Position numbers and translations under genes: made by a program. The notes under the pieces are model-generated. The model did not search any database. It was given only the letters and a program-made list of their open reading frames with translations, and was not told where the DNA came from. From Cupriavidus necator A5-1 (GTDB lineage Bacteria > Pseudomonadota > Gammaproteobacteria > Burkholderiales > Burkholderiaceae), in contig NZ_JQLI01000008.1 in NCBI RefSeq assembly GCF_000744095.1, positions 1,736,001-1,800,000 of the forward strand: a stretch of DNA of 64,000 nucleotides, written 5' to 3'. Shown piece after piece: positions 10,624 to 18,199 of this stretch. Within the stretch, counting starts at the first letter, position 1. Each line of letters begins with the position of its first letter.

Positions 10624-10800
10624 ATGGCAAGCTTAAGACTCTTCGTGCGCTCACTGGCGTTGTTTCCTCTGTTGGGGTTGGCCAGCTGCATTTCAGTCAA
10701 CCGCACCGTCACCGAGCCGCCACCGTCAAGCGGTCGTACGGTCATTGTGCCGCCAGGGTCCACCGTGACCTGCACACCTGGTCCGTGCCAGGAGCGATGA
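10624..10800 (+). CDS. Small predicted lipoprotein (58 aa)
   Basis: It starts MASLRLFVRSLALFPLLGLASC: an Arg-containing n-region, a hydrophobic core and a lipobox-like LASC with the lipidated Cys near residue 22. The mature part is short and Pro/Thr/Ser-rich (TEPPPSSGRTVIVPPG), ending CTPGPCQER with two further Cys. The ATG at 10624, after GGGAG, is chosen over a longer in-frame GTG at 10516, which would bury the signal peptide. Function unknown. Confidence 0.65.
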   Translation: MASLRLFVRSLALFPLLGLASCISVNRTVTEPPPSSGRTVIVPPGSTVTCTPGPCQER

Positions 10801-10834
10801 ATCGGGACGCCAGCGGGCGGCCCCCTCGCGGGAA

Positions 10835-10867
10835 AGAAAAAGCCCTGTGCCGGGGAGCACGAGGGCT
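10835..10867 (-). terminator. Minus-strand terminator
   Basis: Read on the minus strand, AGCCCTCGTGC and GCACAGGGCT form an imperfect stem followed by TTTTCTTT. It probably ends the minus-strand cluster that begins near 13.7 kb; its last gene stops at 11070. Confidence 0.6.
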
Positions 10868-11069
10868 GGAAGTGGTAGCACGGCGGGTGCAGGTCCGCCC
10901 TTGCTCATCATCCCAGTCCTGCCGCGCTGCAACATCCCCGGTTTCCGCATATGTCGTGTTTGCGCGACGGCGGCGGCGGACGAGCCCGCGGTGCCCGATC
11001 CCACATCTTCTTACCGCTTGAACTGACTGGGTGGCAGGGCGCCGGCCGCTTGAGCCTTATCGACGAATA

Positions 11070-11429
11070 TCAGAGGTCCAGTCGAGACCCGTCGAGGGCC
11101 ATCAATGCCCAGACGATGAGTATGGGCACGGCGCACACGACGCGCAGCCAGATACTCCGGCGCTTCGCGAGCAAGGCCCAGATGGCGAGCAGACAACTTG
11201 CGCAAAGCATGAAGCAAGACAAGAGATAGTTGGCTTGCGACCGATATGCCCACAATGCCGCAGCGGGTCCTTGTGCGCCGAATGGATACTCTGCTGGCTC
11301 CATCCACGCATTCCAGATCTCCGTCAACATCAGCACAGTGACGAGACAAAGCGCGCCTGCTCCCGCGGCCCTTATGGCGAACTTCCCATGTCTTTGGCAT
11401 AGTGCAAAGGCCTTTGGCAAAGTATTCAT
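11070..11429 (-). CDS. Small integral membrane protein, unknown
   Basis: 119 residues from the ATG at 11429, which overlaps the stop of the acyltransferase by 4 nt (ATGA), so the two are translationally coupled. Three hydrophobic stretches are visible (about 23-40, 61-80 and 89-108; e.g. VVCAVPILIVWALMAL), suggesting an inner-membrane protein. Longer in-frame readings upstream overlap the acyltransferase and are unlikely. Context suggests a role with the polysaccharide-modification cluster; the family is not recognised. Confidence 0.7.
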   Translation of the reverse strand: MNTLPKAFALCQRHGKFAIRAAGAGALCLVTVLMLTEIWNAWMEPAEYPFGAQGPAAALWAYRSQANYLLSCFMLCASCLLAIWALLAKRRSIWLRVVCAVPILIVWALMALDGSRLDL

Positions 11430-12067
11430 GGAGCCCTTTTGCCGAGGCCAGGCAAGAGGTGCGCCCCATCTGGCAACTGCCGCCGGTCCCAGAAAATGTT
11501 CTCGCTCAAGACCTGCGCCGGCGACCCTGCCGCCACCACATTGGCAGGGATGGTGCCCCTGACGATGGAATGCGCGCCGATCACCGAGCCGCTTCCGATT
11601 CGCGCGCCCTTGTAGATGGCGACATTCGCGGCGAGCCACACGGTGTCGCCAATGACAACATCGCGGGCGCGATTCAGGCGTTCGCCGGTGGATCGGTCGA
11701 AGATCGAATGGGCGTCGCTGGACATCACGGTGAAGTTGGAGATCAGGCAGCGGTCGCCGACTGTGATGTGAGCCCCTTCCCGAGCGACAAAGTGTCCGAC
11801 GCGCGTGATGGACACGCTCGCACCGAACGTTAGTCGCGAGCCTTCGCCGATCGTCATGACACCCTTGATCCGGCTGTTGGCGCCGATGCGCAGGACGTTG
11901 TTGTCGCCGATAAACTCAACCTTCAGGTGATAGATCGTGGGATGGCCAGTCAGCTCGATAACGTTGTTCTTGCCCTTCAGGACAACGGCAAAGTTCCTGG
12001 CGGATTTCGGCGAGCCAAACACCGTGTAACCCTCGTGTTGGCCTTCTGTCACTTCAGTTGCAATCAT
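11426..12067 (-). CDS. Left-handed beta-helix (hexapeptide) acyltransferase
   Basis: 213 residues. The middle and C-terminal parts carry hexapeptide repeats, with the catalytic-type segment SSDAHSIFDRSTGERLN and the terminal coil (VWLAANVAIYKGARIGSGSVIGAHSIVRG, then AAGSPAQVL). These are typical of WcaF/Maa-like O-acetyltransferases that use acetyl-CoA to modify sugars. It follows the frameshifted hydrolase with a 14-nt overlap and precedes the membrane protein with a 4-nt overlap. The acceptor is unknown; a surface polysaccharide is likely. Confidence 0.85.
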   Translation of the reverse strand: MIATEVTEGQHEGYTVFGSPKSARNFAVVLKGKNNVIELTGHPTIYHLKVEFIGDNNVLRIGANSRIKGVMTIGEGSRLTFGASVSITRVGHFVAREGAHITVGDRCLISNFTVMSSDAHSIFDRSTGERLNRARDVVIGDTVWLAANVAIYKGARIGSGSVIGAHSIVRGTIPANVVAAGSPAQVLSENIFWDRRQLPDGAHLLPGLGKRAP

Positions 12068-13709
12068 GGTGCGATCGTGCGTTATTGGGATGATTGGGTT
12101 TACAGCGAGATCCGGAAGTCGGGGCGTGCTCGGACGTGAGCAGACTGCCCTGGCTCAGCGAGATGAAGGCTTCGTAGTCACCAGCGGGCAGGCTGCTGAT
12201 ATCGATGCCGCGATAGCCCGGGGTCGCGAAGTAGGCTTCGTCATAGCGGATGAAATCGTTGTCGGTGACATGCTCGCGAATCGCCTTGTGCCTGAAGGAT
12301 TTCCCCAGCCTGAACGAGAAGATCCCCGCCTTGCCGCGCAGCACGAGGTAGTAGTGGGCGTCTTTGTGGTCGGCCACTCGAAGCCGCGGCGAAAGTAGAC
12401 GCCTTCGACGTGTAGCAGGCGCCCTCTCAGCCAGCGATTGGTCACGCTGAAGACGGACTCGCCGTAACGCCTGCCGACGATATCCCGGACGATAACGGCC
12501 GCTCCGGTGTGGTCCGCCGATATGACAATTTCCCGATCGCCATCGGGACTGCACTGCTCAAAGGGCTTGGCGGCGACCAGTGGGGTGGGGTGGTGTGATG
12601 CAGTTGGCCATCACGGCTGCTCAGGTTGATGTGCAGCGTGTATCGACCAGGCTGCAGGGCCGCAGTCTCGATGCCGTCTTCGGTATCGAATCCGGCGGTG
12701 GAGTAGTCGCAAAAACAGGCATCGAAGGAGCGCCGGGGCAGAGTACGGTCAAGGCGGCTCGCCACCGGAACGCGATACTCGCTGGCGCCGCGCTTGAGCA
12801 CCAGCGTGCGTGTCGGTGGATCGGCTTCGCCGCAGCCGTAGCCCAACGCCAGCGCGTGCCCTGCAACCCTGATCCGGCCCTCGGCGATCCGCGCCCCCCG
12901 CAGTTGCGCGGCAATCGCCTTGCGCGCGCGAAGGCGCTGCAGGTGCCGTGCCGCCTGGCTCGCCGGTTCGGGCTGCGGCGGGTCGAACGTGAACCTCGGC
13001 GTTGCGCCACGGCTGAGCGCATTCAGGATGCCCAACAGCATTGGCGTGTTATAGGCCGCCACCTCGCCATGTCCGCGGACCAGCGTGGAGTTCGAAAGGA
13101 TCAGATTGAAGTTGCCGTATTTCAGCAGCAGGTGGAGGTGCGGCTTGATCTCTTCTTCATATTGGTAGTCCGCCGGCGAGCTGAACAGATAGACGTTCCT
13201 GGCCACCTGGTTGTCTGCCGCGATGATGCCAGGCAGCAAACGGTCCAGGGCGGCGATATGCGGTTGCGGCATGCTGGCCCCCAGCATGAAACGACCCGTC
13301 GGCTTGCGCTTCGATACATAGGTGCCGAGGAGAAATTGCGGGACGATCGTGACGATGTTCGGGAAGCCGTATTTACATCCGAAATAGAGCGCTGCGCTGC
13401 CTCCCTCCGATACCCCCAGCAGGGTGCATTGCTCCCGGGCCAGCGCCAGCTTCGCCCTGATGGCGTCGATCAGGGCGATCACGCAAAGCTCGATGTCGAA
13501 TTGCATCGCCTTGCACAGGTAATAGCTGTAGTGGCCCTCGAAGCTGTCCTTGATCCAGAGGATATTGGCCTCGACATCGGACAGGGACCGGCCATGAAGT
13601 GATAGCCATTGGGCGCATTGAATCCTGAGAAGACGATAACGAGGTGCCGGCAGTCGCCGGCGCTGGCTCGAAATACATACTCGACCGTCTGGCCGTTACT
13701 GGTGAAAAC
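12054..13709 (-). pseudogene. Frameshifted Asp2-like alpha/beta hydrolase (polysaccharide cluster)
   Basis: Four overlapping minus-strand reading frames give one continuous protein. First VEYVFRAS...VIVFSGFNAPNGY; then, from about 13595, a second frame with the nucleophile elbow GVSEGGSAALYFG; from about 12585 a third (RYGESVFSVTNRWLRG); and from about 12380 a fourth (DAHYYLVLRGKAG to the stop). Each junction needs one missing base, and the three together restore the original frame. No ATG, GTG or TTG precedes the first frameshift, so the start is also lost. The fold resembles Asp2/capsule-type hydrolases with a C-terminal beta domain. All three gaps lie at or next to short runs, so sequencing error is an alternative to decay. 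Confidence 0.7.
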
Positions 13710-13735
13710 GCTCGCAGTGGCTTTGCGCGTGTCGG

Positions 13736-14305
13736 TTGCCGCCGCTGTTCAGCGCGCTGACTTCGCACAGGGACATCGTGATGCTTGGCGACAGCATGAC
13801 AGCGTTCGGCGAGTGGTCTGCGCTGTTGCCCGATGCCACCATCGCCAATCGCGGCATAGGCGGCGACACGACCCTGGGCATGCGAGCCGGTTCTGTCGTG
13901 CGGCCTGCCGCGGTGTTCGTCATGGCCGGCATCAACGACCTGCGGCGCCGCCATCGAAGCGTCGATGAGACCTTCGACACGTATCGGTCCGTTATCGGGG
14001 GCATCTTGCGCAGCGGCTCCCGTGTGGTTGTGCAGTCGACGCTGTTTGTGATGCTGCGTGGGCGGGATGACCTGAATGATTCGGTGGGGCGTCTGAATGC
14101 CAGGTTGCGGCACTACTGTGGCACGCAGGATGGGTGCGAGTTTGTCGATCTGAATCCGGCCTTGTCGCCTGGCGGGCGGCTCGCGTCCGCCTACACCGTT
14201 GACGGCGTCCAACTTAACGGAGCTGGCTACCTGCGCTGGTCCGCTGAAATCACGACGATCGTCGGGCGCATCGCTGCCCAGCGGTCCGCTTCGCCAAGGC
14301 ATTGA
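13736..14305 (+). CDS. SGNH/GDSL-family hydrolase-like protein, possibly inactive
   Basis: Blocks I-III of the SGNH fold are clear: MLGDSMTAFGEW (Ser20 from the TTG at 13736), RGIGGDTT (Gly) and VMAGINDLRRRH (Asn). In block V the usual Asp-x-x-His is DGVQLNGAGY: Asp156 is present but Gln159 replaces the catalytic His. The start is uncertain: the frame is closed by TGA at 13703, no ATG precedes the first beta strand, and TTG 13736 or ATG 13781 are the options. It lies head-to-head with the broken hydrolase and both lack clean N-termini, suggesting a rearrangement between them. It may be a pseudogene. Confidence 0.65.
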   Translation: MPPLFSALTSHRDIVMLGDSMTAFGEWSALLPDATIANRGIGGDTTLGMRAGSVVRPAAVFVMAGINDLRRRHRSVDETFDTYRSVIGGILRSGSRVVVQSTLFVMLRGRDDLNDSVGRLNARLRHYCGTQDGCEFVDLNPALSPGGRLASAYTVDGVQLNGAGYLRWSAEITTIVGRIAAQRSASPRH

Positions 14306-14348
14306 GGGGTGGTGCTTACGCGAATCGAATGCTGCGGCATCACGCGGT

Positions 14349-14373
14349 TATAGGTTGCGCCGTTGCACCTATA
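14349..14373. promoter_or_regulatory. Inverted repeat TATAGGT-N11-ACCTATA
   Basis: A perfect 7-bp dyad with an 11-nt spacer, about 70 nt upstream of the 51-residue membrane protein gene. A second dyad (GACGGGACA / TGTCCCGTC, 14402-14423) follows. The first could be an operator, or part of a terminator for the SGNH gene; there is no T-run, so an operator is more likely. Confidence 0.4.
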
Positions 14374-14442
14374 GTTAGTGCTGCAGTAACCGTCACGCGA
14401 TGACGGGACAACGGTGTCCCGTCGCAAAGACCGGAGGCCGGA

Positions 14443-14598
14443 ATGTCAGACAAGGGCAATGGAATGGTCGGAACCACCTGCATCGCCTTGGCGGTGGCCG
14501 GACTGGCGCTGACCGCGTCGCTGATTCTTGCGTACTATGCGACGCGGTCGCGTGTCGAAGCACTGCATTTCGGCGACAGCACGCCGGACACGCCGTAG
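14443..14598 (+). CDS. Small single-pass membrane protein (51 aa)
   Basis: MSDKGNGMVGTTCIALAVAG opens the protein and a hydrophobic helix spans about residues 10-32, followed by a short polar tail ending GDSTPDTP. The ribosome-binding site ccggaggccggaATG is good. It is too short for most gene callers. Function unknown. Confidence 0.6.
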   Translation: MSDKGNGMVGTTCIALAVAGLALTASLILAYYATRSRVEALHFGDSTPDTP

Positions 14599-14649
14599 CC
14601 GCAGGCGTATCTCGCAAGTCCGCCTGTCACCGCATATTTTTCGCCCGCG

Positions 14650-14874
14650 TCAGCCCTTGATATCGCGCGGATCGTTGCCGAAGCTGTTGCGCATCCGGAT
14701 CTGGCCGTCGCGGCCGTGCACCAGCAGTTCCACCTGCTGCTGTTTCGCTCTCTCCGTGCCGGCGGCGATTGCGTCTTCCTGCGACACGTACAGCTGGCGC
14801 CCGCCGGCGCCACCTTCGGATTCAATGGCCCAGCCGTTCTCGACGGGTACTACGTGGATATTCTTGCCCGGCAT
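14650..14874 (-). CDS. DUF2188-family protein
   Basis: 74 residues with the DUF2188 pattern: an N-terminal HVVPVENGWAIESEG strand pair, a helix (SQEDAIAAGTERAKQQQ) and a C-terminal LLVHGRDGQIRMRNSFGNDP. Members are small proteins of unknown role, widespread in bacteria. The start follows AAAGGAGATGCATC. It is the last gene of the minus-strand set that begins at LexA box 1, 101 nt after the preceding gene, so it may be SOS-induced. Confidence 0.8.
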   Translation of the reverse strand: MPGKNIHVVPVENGWAIESEGGAGGRQLYVSQEDAIAAGTERAKQQQVELLVHGRDGQIRMRNSFGNDPRDIKG

Positions 14875-14975
14875 GATGCATCTCCTTTGTGGCAGATGCA
14901 GCCAGTCTCCGCGCCGTGCCGCGCGACCGGTATCGGGCGCCGTCCGACAGGGATGTGGTGCCTGGTCGACAGCGC

Positions 14976-15269
14976 CTAGGGAGCCTGCTCGGGCTCCGCA
15001 CGGTAGGCCGACCAGAAGTAGTGCGTGTACCTGCCGTGGCGTGCCCGTTTCTTTTCGATAAAGAGCCGCACGGTGCCCGCATGGCCGGCTTCGACCAGCA
15101 CCTCGCGATGGCTGGGGCCGTCGCGCGTGGCCGAGCCGAGCGTGCGCAACGCCGCGGCAATGTAGTGGCCCTCGATACGCGCGAGGATGCCGTTGGCGCC
15201 GGCCACCGGATAGCTGTCCGATGCGTCCGGCGGCTCATGGCAGCGGGCTGCGAGCTTGCTGTTGCCCAT
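14976..15269 (-). CDS. Hypothetical protein (97 aa), SOS-linked operon
   Basis: Not recognised. It is a small mixed alpha/beta protein with a basic, aromatic C-terminal part (KKRARHGRYTHYFWSAYRAE). The start at 15269 lies 3 nt after the stop of the upstream zinc-ribbon gene and has a GGAG site, so it is almost certainly co-transcribed with it from LexA box 1. Confidence 0.65.
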   Translation of the reverse strand: MGNSKLAARCHEPPDASDSYPVAGANGILARIEGHYIAAALRTLGSATRDGPSHREVLVEAGHAGTVRLFIEKKRARHGRYTHYFWSAYRAEPEQAP

Positions 15270-15272
15270 GGC

Positions 15273-15521
15273 TTAGCTCCGGCCCGGGCTGACGCTGAGG
15301 CCGTCCCGCGTCAGGTCGACGTAGGGCAGGTGGCCGTAGGCGCGCAGGCGGCGGATGTCTTCACGTGCGGAGGCGGGGATGCCGGGGCGGCAGCCAAGGG
15401 CGCGGCTACTGATGTGGAACGTGCCGCAGCTCGGGCAGGTGTAGCGGTAGCCGCGCGGCGCGGCACGCAGGCGCTCGGCGGCGGCGCCGCAGACAGGGCA
15501 GTTGGCGGGTTCGGGTGACAT
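15273..15521 (-). CDS. Zinc-ribbon protein under a LexA box
   Basis: 82 residues. Two Cys pairs, CPVCG and CPSCG, about 22 residues apart, form a zinc-ribbon knuckle near the N-terminus; the rest is basic with a helix (SAREDIRRLRAYGHL). The ATG at 15521 is preferred to the in-frame GTG at 15530, because it sits 17 nt from LexA box 1, matching the 18-nt spacing at the second LexA-controlled gene. No Shine-Dalgarno is seen, so leaderless or weak initiation is possible. First gene of a three-gene set; function unknown. Confidence 0.75.
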   Translation of the reverse strand: MSPEPANCPVCGAAAERLRAAPRGYRYTCPSCGTFHISSRALGCRPGIPASAREDIRRLRAYGHLPYVDLTRDGLSVSPGRS

Positions 15522-15538
15522 GGGGCGCACAGGTCGGA

Positions 15539-15558
15539 TACTGTATGGATATACAGTA
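15539..15558. promoter_or_regulatory. LexA (SOS) box 1
   Basis: TACTGTATGGATATACAGTA matches the LexA palindrome CTGT-N8-ACAG with nearly perfect arms. It lies 17 nt upstream of the zinc-ribbon ATG (15521, minus strand), where LexA would cover the promoter. A near copy is at 16538-16557. Confidence 0.88.
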
Positions 15559-15664
15559 TAGCGCTGCTGCGCGAACTGTCGTCAGAAAAAGCGGGGGGAT
15601 ATCCCGGTTCTTCGATCCTGGCACCGTGGCGGCTTGACGTAGACTGGCGCCACAGTACTCATCG

Positions 15665-15698
15665 GCCCGCCCGCACCCCGCAACGGCGGGCTTTTTTT
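15665..15698 (+). terminator. Hairpin with T-run (plus strand)
   Basis: GCCCGCC and GGCGGGC form a stem with a 12-nt loop, followed by nine T. It is oriented for the plus strand although no plus-strand gene precedes it. A possible promoter (TTGACG at 15634, TACTCA 16 nt on) lies just upstream, so a very short transcript is conceivable. Confidence 0.55.
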
Positions 15699-15699
15699 T

Positions 15700-16215
15700 T
15701 CAGGGCCGCTGGCGCGCAAGCCGCCGCAGCAACGCGTCGTGGCCGCCGGCGAGGCCGGCAAGTGTGTCGCGGTCGGCCAGCTCGAATTCGCTGAACTGGA
15801 ACGCGGGCGCAACGGTGCAGCCGACCAGTGCAAAGTCGGCGCCATCGCCCAGGTCCACGCGCTGTGCTGCAAACCAGTGGCCGGCCGGCACCATCGCCTG
15901 AAAGGCCGCGCCGACATGCCGCAACGGATCGCCCAGCCGGTGCGTGACGATGCCGCCGGCCGCGATCACGTGCACGTCAACCGGCGAGCCCGCGTGGAAG
16001 TGCCAAAGCTCATCGGAACGGATGCGATGCCAGGCGGAATAGTCGCTGCCGCACAGCATGTAGTAGATCGCGGTGGAGGCCTCGCGGGTGCGCCCGTCTT
16101 CGTCGACGAGGCGCTGCTGGCTGCGATAGGTTTCGCGGTAGTAGCCGCCTTCAGGGTGCGGCTTCAGGTCGAGCGAGCGGATCAGTTGCGTGGCTGCGGG
16201 ACTGGGATCTGGCAT
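15700..16215 (-). CDS. Cupin, DUF985 family
   Basis: 171 residues. The beginning (QLIRSLDLKPHPEGGYYRETY) and the core (STAIYYMLCGSDYSAWHRIRSDELWHFHAG, VGCTVAPAFQFSEFELAD) match the YML079-like DUF985 cupins, single-domain beta barrels that probably bind a small ligand. The activity of the family is not established. It starts 43 nt after the stop of the LexA-controlled 86-residue gene on the same strand, so it may be SOS-coexpressed. Confidence 0.85.
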   Translation of the reverse strand: MPDPSPAATQLIRSLDLKPHPEGGYYRETYRSQQRLVDEDGRTREASTAIYYMLCGSDYSAWHRIRSDELWHFHAGSPVDVHVIAAGGIVTHRLGDPLRHVGAAFQAMVPAGHWFAAQRVDLGDGADFALVGCTVAPAFQFSEFELADRDTLAGLAGGHDALLRRLARQRP

Positions 16216-16258
16216 GTCGGCAATGGTGGTTGCGCATCATCGATGCGGGCCCGATAGC

Positions 16259-16519
16259 TTAAAGCAGGGTAAAGCGTGCCTGACCGGGGCCAACCAGCGC
16301 CGGGCGGCTGACCGGGTAGCGATGGCGCGTGCCGTGCGCCTCGAAGGACAGGAAGTCCGGAGTCCAGCGCAGCGCCTGCAGCTGCTGTGGCGCGATGCCG
16401 TGGACGATGATGGCGCCAGCGTCCACGCGGACGCCGTCGCAGGGCAGGCGTACGGATTCGGCGTCGTCGCCAAAGTAATAGGTCTCGAGCAGGATGGAAT
16501 CGGACGGGTACAAGGGCAT
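16259..16519 (-). CDS. Hypothetical protein (86 aa) under a LexA box
   Basis: Not recognised. It appears to be a beta-rich protein (SILLETYYFGDD, VRLPCDGVRVDAGAIIV, FLSFEAHGTRHRYPV) with no membrane segment. The ATG at 16519 lies 18 nt from LexA box 2 and has no clear Shine-Dalgarno, the same arrangement as at 15521. It heads a two-gene unit with the DUF985 cupin. It is too short and lacks motifs for a polymerase or nuclease. Confidence 0.72.
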   Translation of the reverse strand: MPLYPSDSILLETYYFGDDAESVRLPCDGVRVDAGAIIVHGIAPQQLQALRWTPDFLSFEAHGTRHRYPVSRPALVGPGQARFTLL

Positions 16520-16537
16520 GGGGAGGCGTCATTCCGA

Positions 16538-16557
16538 TACTGTATGGATGTACAGTA
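16538..16557. promoter_or_regulatory. LexA (SOS) box 2
   Basis: TACTGTATGGATGTACAGTA differs from box 1 at a single base, and the flanks (GA before, TAG after) also match. It lies 18 nt upstream of the minus-strand ATG at 16519. Confidence 0.88.
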
Positions 16558-16755
16558 TAGTCGCCGCCTGCGGTTCGGTCATCCCCCACGATTCTCAATT
16601 TCGTGCACGCGTCCCCAGCCAGCAGCGTCGGCGCGCGCCGGTTCCGGAGGTGGCGCGCAAGCGGAGTGGGCCCGTCTTGGTATAACCTGAAATCGATGCC
16701 GGGCCGACACTCTTGTCGCGTCAGCAGGGCCGGCAGTGTCGCTACGGGAGATGCC

Positions 16756-17139
16756 ATGGCGGAGTGCGGAAGCAGGGCTTGCTGGTTTGGGCTCGGTATT
16801 GTGCTGGGTGCGGCGGTGGGCGGTGCCTGTGCGATGCTCGTGCGCACGGCCGTGGCGCAGGCGCGGATGCCGCCGGATGCGCCAGTGGTGCCGTCCGATT
16901 CCACCTCGGATCGCGCGCTGACCGATGCCGCGACCGACGTGGCCGAGTATCGCGGCTTCGTGATCCATGTGTTCTGCCACGCGCTGGGGCCGGAGCGTTT
17001 CAAGGCCGTATGCGATATCTGGGAAGCGGGCGCCGTGGTGCTGGAGGGCGGCGGGCCGCCGGCCACGCACGCGACGCCTGACAAGGCGCGCGCGGCCGCG
17101 ATCGAGTGGGCCCGGCAATGGGTGCAGCGCAATGGCTAG
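16756..17139 (+). CDS. Membrane-anchored hypothetical protein (127 aa)
   Basis: An N-terminal hydrophobic segment (CWFGLGIVLGAAVGGACAML, about residues 9-28) anchors or exports the protein. A soluble domain follows from about residue 60 (YRGFVIHVFCHALGPERFKA), ending in an amphipathic helix (KARAAAIEWARQWVQR). The ATG at 16756, with GGGAG upstream, is preferred; an in-frame ATG at 16696 would add 20 residues ahead of the hydrophobic segment. Family not recognised. Confidence 0.65.
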   Translation: MAECGSRACWFGLGIVLGAAVGGACAMLVRTAVAQARMPPDAPVVPSDSTSDRALTDAATDVAEYRGFVIHVFCHALGPERFKAVCDIWEAGAVVLEGGGPPATHATPDKARAAAIEWARQWVQRNG

Positions 17140-17183
17140 TGGGCCACCGCTCGCGGCGACCATCGCCCTGACAGGAGTCGCCG

Positions 17184-17417
17184 ATGCACGCCTGTGACCT
17201 GTGTCACCAGCTGGTGGGCGAACCGTCAAGCGTGCCGCCGCACGAGAACCTGGCGGCGTCGGGCTTCGCGGCAAGGAGCAACCGCTGCAAGGTCGACAGT
17301 CGCTGGCGCTGCACCGGCTGTGGCGCATGGATGTACCAGAGTACGGCGCTGGGCGAGCCGCCAAATATGTGGCGCATGGGGACGCGCCCGGACGACTGGC
17401 CTGATAATCGCGGCTGA
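17184..17417 (+). CDS. Hypothetical Cys-rich protein (77 aa)
   Basis: Two CxxC pairs, CDLC (residues 4-7) and CTGC (about 46-49), suggest a zinc-binding fold. Otherwise the protein is polar and Trp-rich at the C-terminus (WRMGTRPDDWPDN). The start follows CAGGAGTCGCCG. It lies 44 nt after the previous gene and 91 nt before another zinc-ribbon gene, so the three may be one transcript. Function unknown. Confidence 0.7.
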   Translation: MHACDLCHQLVGEPSSVPPHENLAASGFAARSNRCKVDSRWRCTGCGAWMYQSTALGEPPNMWRMGTRPDDWPDNRG

Positions 17418-17508
17418 GCTGGCGTGGCCGCCCCGCAAATCGGCGGGACGGCCGCGCCCGGATCGCGCCCGGGCTCAGACGCTCGGGCGCTTGTTAAAAG
17501 GAGTATTC

Positions 17509-17697
17509 ATGTTTGTTTGTGGGAACCAGGCTTGCGGCGCGCGCTGGGAGCCGGATGAAGTGCAGATCCGCAATGAAGGGCAGGGCCCGGTATTCCGCTG
17601 CCCGCAATGCGGAGCACGCAACCACGTCGAGGCGCGCACGGCGCGCGACGGCAGCACGGTCTACCGCCAGGTGTCCGCAAAGCCGGCGCCGCGCTAG
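17509..17697 (+). CDS. Small zinc-ribbon protein (62 aa)
   Basis: MFVCGNQACGARWEPDEVQ opens the protein and a second knuckle, CPQCGAR, follows about 25 residues later: a compact zinc-ribbon resembling those of rubredoxin- or transcription-factor-like small proteins. A strong ribosome-binding site (aaaaggagtattcATG) fixes the start; longer in-frame readings upstream are shadows. Function unknown. Confidence 0.75.
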   Translation: MFVCGNQACGARWEPDEVQIRNEGQGPVFRCPQCGARNHVEARTARDGSTVYRQVSAKPAPR

Positions 17698-17794
17698 CCT
17701 CGACCGGCGGCTAACCGTGCCACCCCACGCCTGTGGGGTCAAATTCACACGATAGCCGCCTTAAGCTCGCTCAGGCGGGACCGTTAAACACAAA

Positions 17795-18178
17795 ATGGAC
17801 TTTGCCGACCTTCCCCAAGACTCTGCTTCCAATGCTGAACGCATGGGCTGGGCGAACGCTTCGCCGGAAGTGATCGCCAAGGTATTGAATTCGGCGCTGG
17901 CAGCGCAGGACCTTTCCGGGTTTGCCGCGCTGCTGTCGGATATCGCGCGCGACCGCGGGCTCAAGGGCCAGCGCGCCGCGCACCAGTCGATCTACGACAT
18001 GCCGTACGCCAGCCTGCTGCCCCGGCAGAAGCACCTGCTGTCCGATGCCTTCGCGCTGCTGATCCTGCTCGGGCTGGAGCTGCGTCCGCGCCTTGCCGAT
18101 GAAGATATCGACGCCGACGCGGACAGCGATACAGACACGGATTCGGACACCGGCGCGGACACCGACGCGGGCGATTAG
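17795..18178 (+). CDS. Hypothetical protein with acidic D-rich tail (127 aa)
   Basis: The first ~100 residues are helical (SPEVIAKVLNSALAAQDLSGFAA...), with a hydrophobic patch (AFALLILLGLEL). The last ~25 residues are a low-complexity Asp/Thr/Ser repeat (DADSDTDTDSDTGADTDAGD). No recognisable family. It is convergent with the glutamate dehydrogenase gene, with a 21-nt gap. The ribosome-binding site is weak. Confidence 0.65.
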   Translation: MDFADLPQDSASNAERMGWANASPEVIAKVLNSALAAQDLSGFAALLSDIARDRGLKGQRAAHQSIYDMPYASLLPRQKHLLSDAFALLILLGLELRPRLADEDIDADADSDTDTDSDTGADTDAGD

Positions 18179-18199
18179 CCCCGCGCCCGGCGTGCCGCG

